A DNA stretch of 64,000 nt, from assembly GCF_901933205.1 (NCBI RefSeq), contig NC_044574.1:15671733-15735732 (forward strand), in the 5' to 3' direction. The notes under the pieces were generated by a model. The model saw only the letters and a program-made list of their open reading frames with translations, searched no databases and had not been told where the DNA came from. The stretch comes from Camarhynchus parvulus (lineage: Eukaryota > Chordata > Aves > Passeriformes > Thraupidae). Positions 28,601 to 40,600 of this stretch are shown here, piece by piece (the first letter of the stretch is position 1; the number at the start of each line of letters is the position of its first letter). The position numbers were made by a program, and so were the translations under genes.

Positions 28601-31600
28601 ACGTGTCCTGGGCTGCATCACAGTGAGAGCCCAGGAACAGAGATCCTGAAGTGGGGTAAATAGTCTTTAGAACACACACATATTTCCTTCCAGATTCCCT
28701 GACACATTATGCAGGAATCCCAAACCAGAAAGAAAAAAAAAATTATCACGTTAATCCCCCTGTTTATATGTTTAGATCAAAAGTTAGTTATAAATTGTAG
28801 CATGTAACAAGTGAAACAAGATCTTTTGGTTTACATCTCAGCAACTCCTAAATAGCTATAGTGCCAACTACCTCTTAACAAGTGACCAGAGCACAAGAAA
28901 GGATCAAACACTGAACAAGGAACCATCAAGGACACACCAATCTCAAACACAGTCCTGCCCCCAAATCCCTCATCCTTAAAATAAACAACTCGATTAGAAT
29001 AATGGTATTAAAAAACCCAAAGCCATACAAGAAAGCAGTTCAAATTTCAAAGACCAAAAGCAAAAATAAAGGCTATTCAGTATTGTGATCAAAGTCAGAG
29101 ACTGATAAATTTGGAACAAAGAAGAACAGAGAAGAAAAAGCACAGAATTATAAAGAAGAAAACTGAAGTTCCTAAAACTTTAAAATAAATATGTTCAATT
29201 TTTGAGACAAGAGATTTAAAAAACAAGGAAGAGTCAGGCCTAATAACGAACTGAAGGAAATAACCTAATGCACTACATCTAATTCACTTCTTTGTATGAG
29301 GTACAATTGACTTTTGTGAAAAAATTTAATTTAGAGCACAGCTTGAAATTAAAATAAGACATTTAAAAGCATAAAGGAAGGCAGCATGCTGGGCTTTCAA
29401 CAATGATGAAAGAATTTTTCTTTATAATTTGGTCTCCTTGTTCTCTAATACTGACCCTACAAAATTAGTTCACAGATAACTATTTCAAAAAGAGAATATA
29501 CTATTTAAATTTAGGGGACTATTTCTTTCTGATACACCAAATAAAAGACTTTCTGTATAGAAGTGCTTTCCAATGGCTGCAGTGTTTAGATTGCCTGGGT
29601 GTACATAAATTTCCTTGTAAAAGTCAGGGTGACAATACAAAAGTAATTTTGCTGCAGCTGACAAATCAAAGCTGTGGGAACAGCATGGTTGAAGTCCCAG
29701 ATTCTGTAGCTGCAGTGTCAAGCAGCTATAGAAGCCTACGGTCTTTGTTGATCTGCCCCTAAAAGACAACAGGTTTAGTTTTATTAGACAACAATTAACT
29801 TATGTGTATTTCATGTCCTGTTCAATTAATTTTTATGTAGATGATTCACAGTTATTTTAATCCTGAAATTTTAGTAGATTAGCAGTTACAGTAGAATTTT
29901 AAATGGCCATACAAAGGTGAGAAGGATCACTGACTCCACTAAGTCCAGAAATGTAAATACTGAGAAAAATAATACAGCTACACATGAGCTTGCTATCCAC
30001 CAACTGGTGCTGAGCACAATGCCAAGTGAAAATGATTTCACAACTTCCAGTAGCTTGGTGGCACTTCCTATCCTGATGTCATACTGTGTAGAAGCTTCAG
30101 CCAGGCAGGGCTCTGCAAGGTATTTCAACGTATGATACGGGGCATTTCCTAGAAAGTACAGCTTGCACAGCTCATTTCTGTTTTCACACTTTTATGCACA
30201 AGAAAACTTGCTTTTGAATTTGAGTTGTAGTAACTTCTCTTGAACACAGTATCTACTCTGGTGGTCATTGCTTATCTTTTCTGCTATGTCATATTTTTCT
30301 TTTAATTCACATGCTAAATAAGAAGAGAGTTTCACCTACTCGTGAGAAATTCCTCAGATGCCCCTGTGAGATTCCTATTATTCCCCTCAGATTATTTACC
30401 TACTGTGTTCTAATCAGTACCTTTACACTGAATTGAAAACATTTAAATACTATTTAAATCCTGTTTAATATTTTGAGCTGAGCCCCAGAAAAGGTGAATC
30501 CATTCAGTGTGTCCAAGCTTCATCAGCTACTGCTGCCATCATTACCCTACGGATGACTGCAAACATCAGAAAATTACTGAAAGAAGCAGAGAAAGGTGGG
30601 AAATACACAGGAGTGCCTAGATTTAGTATTTCCTTTCAAAAGTTTAGTTCAGCCCAGGCATGCAGCTTGAGCACAATGTGTTCTAGGACACACAAGACCA
30701 CTCCAAAGGCTAACTGGAAGCTCAGCTGGCAGGACCAGACTAGCCTCAGTTCCAGGGCAGGATGAAGTACTGGCACACCAAGCCAACACCATTGTAAGAT
30801 ACACCATCAAAATATGCACCATCATTTCAGCTGCATGAAATAAAACATTTAAAGGATACTAAAGTGATCAGAATACATGAATTGAAACAATACTGTTCCA
30901 CCCTTACTGAGACTGTGATGCAGTAAATCTGTTCAAGTTCAAAAGAGGTGAAAAGCTCTACTAAAAATCTGTCAGTTATTTATCTCTGAGAAGAAAAACA
31001 CTGCTATTTATAACCATACTGAAAGGTGTTCCAGGAAAAGTGATCTGTTTGAAAGGAATAAATTAGCTTGTTTTGTGCACTCTTCTATGTATGTACTCAC
31101 TGCCTCATCCCCACACTAATGAATGGCAATACTTCTTCCATCAACTGATAAAGGACGACCTGGTTCTGCTATTATGGGTCTTCAATAATAATGTCCAGCA
31201 ATAAAATATTGATATCCTTTTCTTTTTATGGAGGAAATTGCTAGCAATTTCTAGTATCAGTCCCTTGCTTATTTCAACATGAAAGAGGCCTCACCTTTTG
31301 GCAGGAGAGCTAGATGCATAGTCGTAACTATTTTCTGCACTAATAATAAACCTTATCTAGGTTTTCTGTCAATAGTTAAGTAAATTTCATTTTTAGCATT
31401 CTCGCTGTAAAGTTAAATATGTCTGATTTTAAAAATATAAGTAATTAGATCTTGGAACGGAAAATAATACTATTATCACAGAATAAATATTATCAACATA
31501 TCTGGGAAGATCTTTTTTGGGAGTTTTAAGCTTAGAATTTAGTGTTAATTTTCTGTTATACAATTCTCTGTGATATATTTAAGGTTTTATGTAAGTAGTC

Positions 31601-34600
31601 TTTCATCCAAAGAATTACAGAACATCTGCACGTAAAATTGAAGTTTGCAGATGAATTAGACAGAGGTCATACCAATAGTCAGAACTCAAAACCTGATGTA
31701 AGCCTATTGAAAATTTAACTTATGATATAAAAATATGAATAATCTGTTTTTAAATAAGTAGCTATTTTATTTTTTTAACCTATTGCACATTTCAGTTATC
31801 TGGTTTAAAACCTTAGAGCTGGAATTAAAAGAGTATGTTCTGTTTTCTTTGCCCATCTGTATAAAAGAATGTGGGGAAATTCCAATCAAATATACTGAAG
31901 GAATTCTTCACTGTGAGGGTGCTGAGGCACTGGCACAGGTTGCCCAAAGAAGCTGTGGATGTCCCCTCCCTGGAGGAGGGCACCAAGGTGGATGGGGCTG
32001 GAGCAACCCGGTCTAGTGGAAGGCGACCCTGCCCATGGCTGGGGGTTGGAATAAGACAATCTTTGAGGCCCCTTCCAGTCCAGGGCATTCTGAGATTCTA
32101 CAAAACTAGTACAAGCAAAGAAGCTCTAGCACAACCTTAAAGTACAATCATTCCTACTGGCTTTAAAATCAAGAATTCAATAAATATTTCAAATGGCTGA
32201 TATCAGTATTAGGAAGAATCTCCATCAAAGGATACCTGAACAGCTTTTCCTCATGAGACATTCTGAGTACAAATGCCCAAAATTCATCCTAAGCAGCAAT
32301 ACAGTTAAGAAGTGCCAGAAGCATGTTTCCTAAGTACCCTCTACCTATTGGGAGCATATCACAAATTAGAGTAATCTCTGGTATATCCCTCATATATCAG
32401 CTACTTTGTTGCACTGGTTTTTTTGTTGTTTTAGGGCTAGGGGGGAGGTATTTCAAGATCCACCCTCACAGCTGCCCAACAACATGCATTCTGAGATCAC
32501 TGTGTCAATACAGCACACTATAAAGTCAATTTTTTGACAACAAAAGACTTGATCACTTGGAAGCACGGGCATTTCAGCACAAAGCCTGTAGGCTGTTTTA
32601 GCACCTCAAATAAAAACTTGCCATAAAAGGACTAAGTGCTCCTTGAAGCGGATCTCAATTTCATCCTACTGAACCAATCAGTAAAATGGGTGATGAGGAA
32701 TGCAAGTCAGAACACTCAAATTCACCAAGGTAAAATGTTTATAGTAAGAATAATATTAAATACATTGATTATATTAAATATATTAATGAATTAAATAAAC
32801 AGTCTCTCTGCACATTTTCTCCTGATCAGCACCGCTATACATACCACTATTTGACATTTGAAAAAGATTGTTCTTCTCAAACTTCTTGAAAACACTTCCT
32901 TTTATTTCGACGAACTGCAATTTTTAGAAACAGTTAGTTAGTTTTTACTCATAAAAAACTGACATTAAACAAATAATAATATCAAAAAAGAAGCCATTTA
33001 AAAATATTAATATTTAAGACATATGATACACAAAGATATAGGATTCTGAAACAAATGAGGGTAGCTATATGATAAAGCTACATACTTACATTATTGGACA
33101 TCATGATGGTAAGCAGTGATTTATTGTGGGAGTTGAAGGCCACATTGAGGGTTGTTGCTTGAACCATTATAAGAATAGCATGCAGGACTGCATAGCAGGG
33201 TTAAGGAAGAATATCTGAAATAGGTTTTCTGCACAGTACTGAAGAGCAGTGAACCACAGATCTCCTATTTTGCTTTCAAAGTTTAACAGGAAAGTTTCCT
33301 ACATTCCTGTAAACCAGACTTACAGCAAGACAATACTTACATGTATGTAATAAATGCACAGTGCTTTGTAGCATGTAATAATGATGCTAATTTTTCTTGC
33401 TCTAAAAGAACCCAATGACATTAGTTGTGAGAAACACCAATACAGGCTGCAGAAAAAAAATCTCAGGTAAAGATTCAGAATTAGCCTAAAGGTTCAGACA
33501 AAATAGGGAAAAATTGTAAGAATTTTAAATTCATTACCAAAACTACTGGACTACAGTATCTCTTTAGAGTCATAAATTCATTTTAAGATTATTTCACACT
33601 AAGAACATTTGCATCCTGAATATGCATGAGTTTATCCTTTCACTTCAAGAAAATATATTCAAGCTAGATGCATTTAAAATACCACTAAATAACAAAACCC
33701 CTCTATCTTTAAGGCCCTGTGAGCCAAAATACTCAAAACCAAATCAGAAATAAAATTTTCCATGAACTATCCAACTATGGCTTTTTATTTTACTACAGGT
33801 ACACCATCATGAAGGGATTATTTATTTTAAAGCAGGTGGTACTGGCAATCTTACTTTTCAAGTAAAGGAAGAATGATTTATGAATGCTATCAATTTTTCA
33901 AATGTATTAAAATAAATAATTCAGAGCAATTATTCTGTAATTTAACTTAGAAAATTTTGTAATTTATCAAAGAAAAAAGGATACAGACATAGAACACTGC
34001 CATGAAGAAGTGAGGAATCACACCTATGTGAGCTCTTTTTCTTTCCTTAGGTTCTGTAGCTGTCCAATAAAGAGCATCCAAAATATCTTGTCCAAATGAA
34101 GAAATCAGACGATCAGCCACCTAAACAAGAACAACTTTACTGCCTTTTTCTCTCCAACACTTGAGTAAACCCAGGTCAAGAACACTTCAAACTAAAAGTA
34201 CAGCTCAATCTAAAACAGGTTTCACATATATATCGCTTTTGATCTCTTACTTACTCCATTTTCTCTCTGGATTTCACAGCAACACCGTTCCTTTTGTATA
34301 TTACGCAGTTTACCTTCCCTTTCAAATTTACTATCCCCTTTGCAACAGTATTTGGAATAAATAATAATATATTGTTGTCTTAGATGCTTTCTTGAAAGAT
34401 ACTCAAGTGCAACTCAAAACTCAGTCTTTGATAAAGCAGTATGTCTGTTGTATCAAACCATTTAAAATGTTTTCTCCCCATCCCTCTGAGTTTAAAAGAA
34501 AAAACCCCAACAATAAAAATGTGAATGCCAGATGACAGGGAACATTAGCTTACGGTACAAAACCCCTAAAATTAGACTTGTCTTTACTGCTTTCTATACA

Positions 34601-37600
34601 CTAAAGTATATACTTAATGCAAATGTCTACATAAAGCAGAATTCAAAATTAAAAGTACTATACACACAAAAACAAGCGATTAAGAGGGACTTGAAAGTCT
34701 GCCAAAAAGGGAAAATATGATGAAAAAACAACAAACACCTGGAGTATAATCCAAAGAATATACACACAAATAGGAAAAAACCCTCTAGCAGTAATTCTAA
34801 AGATAGAAAACATATGGACAGCATTTTGAACTTGTAATTTAATACCACAGCAAGAAAGGTCATAGGGAGTTCCACCAGTTCCCAACATTTCATCAGCAAC
34901 AAACATATAAAACTGAAAATCATTACACAGAAGAACATTTTTTTCTGTCTATACACTGTAGTTCAATAATTTTAAAACCAAGCTGCACAGGGCAACAAAA
35001 CCAGAACTTCAATAATTAAACTTGGCATGTCTGGCTAAAAAAAGAGCTATCTCTCATTGCTTACTAATTCAACCAAATGGAAACAGGTAAAGATGACAAA
35101 CTGATTATCTCTACTTAAGAAAGACAAGGAATATTTTTCTCTTAGTGTCTTTCTGTAAAACAACAATTTTTGACATGTCAAATCAACATGTAGCAGTACA
35201 GAACCAGGTGTACAATGTCCCTGCAAATACTGATCCTACTAGATAGAAAATAAGTTCTTGGGACAACCCAAACCTAGACTTCAGATAATCTCCTGACTTT
35301 TTAAACTAAATAATTGTCAAGGCAAAGGTATTAAAGTGACGAAAGTCGTACTTATTTCTGACACTATTACTGAATGAAGTTTCCTAAAATATGAACATTG
35401 AATTAAAACAAAATTTTACAGGATGCCTCAAGCAAATGTACAATGTGCTGTGCTCTAAGAATCACCTATGAAATAAAATGAACAAAGCCATGAGCTGATG
35501 CATTATCATAAATCTGAAGCTCCCAACCCCATCAGTTTGAGAGATATTTACAGTGGCATTGTTTTCGGCTTTTAGATTTTGTAAATTGAGATTGTCTGCA
35601 TTATTTGGTTCCTGCTCATTGTGATGACCCACTGAGTAATTACACCTGGTGTAATAACACCAGCTACAGAAACTTAAGAGTTTGGTAAGTTTTGTTCACA
35701 ATATTGTGAGGGTTTTAATAGATAAAATGGTGGCTTTGCTTTCCTTTCTATTTAAGCAGTCCTTGGTTCTTTGCTGAAAGGATAGAAAATATTAAAACCC
35801 ACCACACAATATTGTTGCTCGCTTTTCCAAATGTGACTTACCTAAACCCTACATGCCGGCTCCAGGCTCCAGCAGAATTCCATGGTGAGTGCTGTCACCA
35901 GCGTAACGCACACTGGGGCTTCACAAGGAGCAGGAGCCGGTGGGTCTGAATCTAAAAAAGAAAAGTGTCATTTAAGCCAAATGTGCTGAATGCTCCCCTT
36001 AGCCTGTAAGTTGGGAGCATTCAGCACATAATTTGAAGATTTTGCACTCCTCATATCTGTCCAGGACAATACTCCCCGGACTTGCCAACAGCCGAAAACA
36101 TTAGGACATTGTAAACATCTCTGTTGCTCGGTGATTTACTAGACTAAAAAGATCTTCCTTATTTTGAAAACTTGGGAAAATATGTAAAGCATATTGCTTC
36201 AAAAAGAGCATATTAAGAATTCCTTAAAAAAACCTGCTTGCATCAGTAGCAAAGACTTTTAATAAAAATCAGCAAAGTAGTCTAAGCAAGCCAATATTCA
36301 AACTGTTGAAAGCTGACTATCCAAGTCTTTCAGTGGGATACCATGAATATTTTCTGCCAATATTGCTGCAACCTGTCATGGTAAAAGAGCCCCTTAAAAA
36401 CACACACTCTGCTTGGCATGCTGGGTTTCATGAGACACCATGGAAATTAAATACTATTCCCAAATTCAAAGTCTAAAGTAATTTTTCTAATAACCATGAG
36501 TAGTAACAAACTTCTCCCTTTCCTAAAATAAATAATGCAGCACTTTTCTTAGTTAAAACACACAATTCTGGTTCTGCCAAACATAGCAAAGTAATTCAAT
36601 TCCTCATTCCAAACAGAATGTCACATGGCTTTCAATTCACAGCAAACACTGCAGTATTGCTTCAAATTATGTGGTAAGCACATAAAGCTGAGAAAGTACA
36701 GCACTAAGTGATTTGTAGTCTTGAAATAAAGAGAAAATACTATTTTAAGCATATGGATTTATTTAGTAAGTGATAATCTCTCATCAATTATGGAACTATA
36801 TATGGATGAGTATTTCCCCACACAACTAAAATCTAGATAGTAACTCAGTGCCAATTTAATATTTGTACATATTTTTCAGCAAATGTAAAATCAGAAGCAA
36901 CAAAATACTATGAATAAACAACTGGAGTGGCTTGTATATTTATTTCACTTACTATAATAAAGTGCATTCCTTATGCAATATTTTCATATTTTATTAGGAA
37001 AGAACAAATGCCTTCAGACAAAATATTCAGATTTTGCAGAATGTCACCCTGTTTCAGCAGTCTTCAAACAAGGGTACAACAGATGTTCAAATAAGGATTA
37101 ATATATCATTCAGGAATCCCAGATTCCTAGCAGAATAACTTTTGTGTACAAAGCTCTGATTGAGTCCATTTAAGAGGTTGTATTCCTACTATGTCCTATA
37201 TTTGCCGGATGGAGATAAGATTGTGCCTATGAAAATATTACTTACTTTGTGAACCATTGATCACAGAAGCACAATTAAAAATCTTATGTTTTACATTAAT
37301 AGAAAAACAGAAACTGTTTTTCTTGACAGAATTTCTCTTTATCTTACCTCCCAAAACAGAATTTCCTTTTCTATGGAATTGCCTTTTCTAATGAATTGAT
37401 TCATTCATTCACCTTAAAGGCTTGTGTCTGCTAGCCAGGACTGAGGTAAAGCTGTAACATGTGTCCTTGCATACAATGAAAGCTATATTTCCATAATGAT
37501 GAATTAAAACCCAAATTCCATGTTTTCTATTATCCTCCTTCTCTTCTCTCCTCTCTCTCAGGATCTTATAATTATTTCAAATCAACAGTTTCTACTTTTC

Positions 37601-40600
37601 TTGGTGAATTCAAAATCTCATTCATTACCTGGCATTTCATAAGACGCTTCTTTCATTTCCATTTCTCAAGTGTCTTGCTATGAAACTGATTAATAAGCTC
37701 TATAAATTAGGCATTAGGAAACATAATCTAAACCCTTATTGTTCACAAATCTGTTTCACTGCATCTATGCTTATTATCTTAGGTATGTACAGATTTGTGA
37801 GAATACCAGATGTGCCACATTCTAAGTCAATACTGGAACACAAAATATTTTAGATAGTCTGACAAAAGCATGCTTCATATTCTGATGTCAACATCCTTAC
37901 CTCAAGCATGTTATAGATGATGTAGAGCTTTATGACAGACTGTCCCCTTATCAGATGGTACATCATAGAGTAGTCAACATAGTGCATCATGAAGTAGCAG
38001 ATGACCAATATAACTCCTTTGAGCATGTCACATACCTGAGCAGGTTGTAGCAAACGTCTGTCACTGAAATAGAAAGGGCAAAAAGTTCCACTAAATGTCA
38101 TATACCCACAAAATACAGATGTTACTACGTTATTATGAATTTACAAAGCTGTTCATCATGGATATATTTTAACGTAGTTTATTATGCCTCCTCCCCTGCC
38201 CCTCACTCCAAAACCACGACTATGACCCAGATTTATTGGATCACACTCACAAACAGGATCACAGTCTCTTACTAGCCATATCCCTGTAATTAAAACATTA
38301 TATTTGTTGAGAGCTTCCACTTTTCAATAACCTACTGTATGCATGCCCTTGGTTTCTAATTTAACTTCCCACTCCCACACAATTCTATGATTTTGACTTC
38401 CTCAGGTACAGAAATTGTATTCACTATGATCAAAAAGATATGAAGCAGTCATCTTCAATTTCAGTATAATGAACCAGATGCTGAGGAACAGGTTGTAAAT
38501 TCTGTATCTTCATTTAGCTCTAAGCTCTGCAGCAGTAAATGCAAACAATACGACATCAGAGCTGGAGGTTGATTGTGAAGCAAATGCAGAAGTTTTCCAT
38601 GAGTAACTCAGGAGACTAAAGGAATCATTACACAATTTCTACCTAGCAGAACTACAAAAAGTAAATACCTTTATCTCAATAGCCACAACAGTATACATAA
38701 GCATAGTGAAATAGCAAGGCCACATTCACGTGTCTATTTCGTTTAGTATTAATAGGATGCAAAGCAGTTAAAAAGCCTGTGTATTACATCAAAAGGTTGA
38801 GAATTAAATATAAAAAGAAGGAAATAATTTCTATTAATATATGAATTTTTTAAATACACTGAAATGCTTTAAAGAAGCTAATATTTCAAAGAAGTTGCAG
38901 GCAATTAGCAGAATTCAAGTCATAAATTTTCAGTTTCTGTATTCTTAAATCAGTAAGCCATCCAGACATTAGACAATGTTCCCATGAACTGATAACACAT
39001 TTAGAAAAAAAAATTAAGAGTTATCTTGTAAAAATGTATGCCATTTGTAAAAAACATCCAAACAGCTACTTATGACCTCTGGAGTAATTCTACAGACCCT
39101 GCAGAGAAGTCTAAAATCCCTGCTACCTCAGTCATTCTATTTTATTCACACCTGGAGTGCGATAATTTGGGTTTCTTTGTTGTTTTCCATTCAAAAGAAA
39201 TCACCCTGAAAACAACACTCACACATTATGTCACTCCTGGAACCATACAATGACATTCCACAACGGGCAAATAGGTCGTGCTCTTGCTGGGAGTATGAGC
39301 AAGAAAGTTTCCAGAACTCTCAGATTTACAGAATAGCACTTTGAACAGAGAGCAACTGCTCCTTTTATTATATAGTTTTTACTGCATAAACTTTATTAAA
39401 AACAATTACATTCTAAATAAAAGAATTCAACCTGGTCCAGCATACCAGACTGCTTTAATGGGCTTTCTCTCCCTAAGAGACATCTTCTTGCTTTCAGATG
39501 TTCAAACAATATTCACACCATATCTTATTTCAACCTAAGTCCTTGACAAAATGCCTCAGTGAATTTTCTTCCTTTCTTCAGCCCCCAAACTGAGTTTTAA
39601 CCGCAAACACCAATTGAAAAAATTAAAAATACTGAATGTGTACCTTTTCCCACTGCTTAAAAAGGCTATGACTGTCTTTGCATGACACACAAAAAAATGC
39701 ACCCTCCCCAGCCCGTAAAATCACACTTTGAAAATTTACTGCCTTATATAATTACATCTGACTTAAATGATTATAGTTGTTAAAATATAATAGTATATAT
39801 TGAAATATTTACAAGACTTAAACAAGCCCATAGTTATGATCACCGTTCATAGGCTGAGTAACAGCATATTCCTTTTTCTCCAATCTACTTCCATTCTGGA
39901 AGTGTATTCAGTCATCTCTGTACAAGTTTCCCAGCCAACACTCAAACCCTGAAATACAGATTGGGATACAGTCATAAAGGTACTATTATGCCATAACAGT
40001 AACGCCAGACCTTAGCACATGAAAAAGAGAATCAAAATTAATTATTCAGAATATCAGCATCTTCATTCTTCCAGCCAACAACTACCTTATCATTAGAGTA
40101 GTGAGTACCTGGTAGAGAAAACCTGATGAACAAAGGACACCCACCTGAAAATCTCATTCAGAGTATTTTAAAAGTTTGTCAAGGTACAAGTTTTAACAAC
40201 AGCCTCTTACTGAAATGCACTAGTGAGCAGAATCTGTTTATAAAGCAGCTGAAGCAGTCCAGAAAGATTGTCAAAGGAAAATGCTTTGATGACCACAAGT
40301 CAGTACAGACTGAGAATATCACGTCAAAGGTTTTCTGGCTTACAAGTAATAGCAAAAATGCTCAACCACCAGTCACAAGCTGCAGATGTTCTGTACTGAT
40401 AACTCTATCACTCTTCTGCTCATCTGACTACACTCAAGTAAAACCAGCTCAGGAGAAGTCAATGTAAATGCACACAGCAACCATGACAAGGCACTACAAA
40501 TTCTGAGAAGAGACTACATAAAACTAGGAGCACAACTGCTCTTCTAAAGGTGGTGTCAACTCTGAAAACTGTCACAGGAGACTAAATCTGTACGAAGTTG

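Larger units (their letters stand above)
25192..32844 (-). other. TAPT1 intron 7
   Basis: 7653 bp, donor GTATGT. Contains two plus-strand CR1 fragments (28.2-28.6 and 31.9-32.1 kb). Remaining sequence is AT-rich with no supported gene. Confidence 0.9.

Noticed and set aside
35621..35640. C/D-box snoRNA (TGATGA and CTGA motifs)
   Set aside because: The two boxes are only a few bases apart, far too close for a snoRNA.
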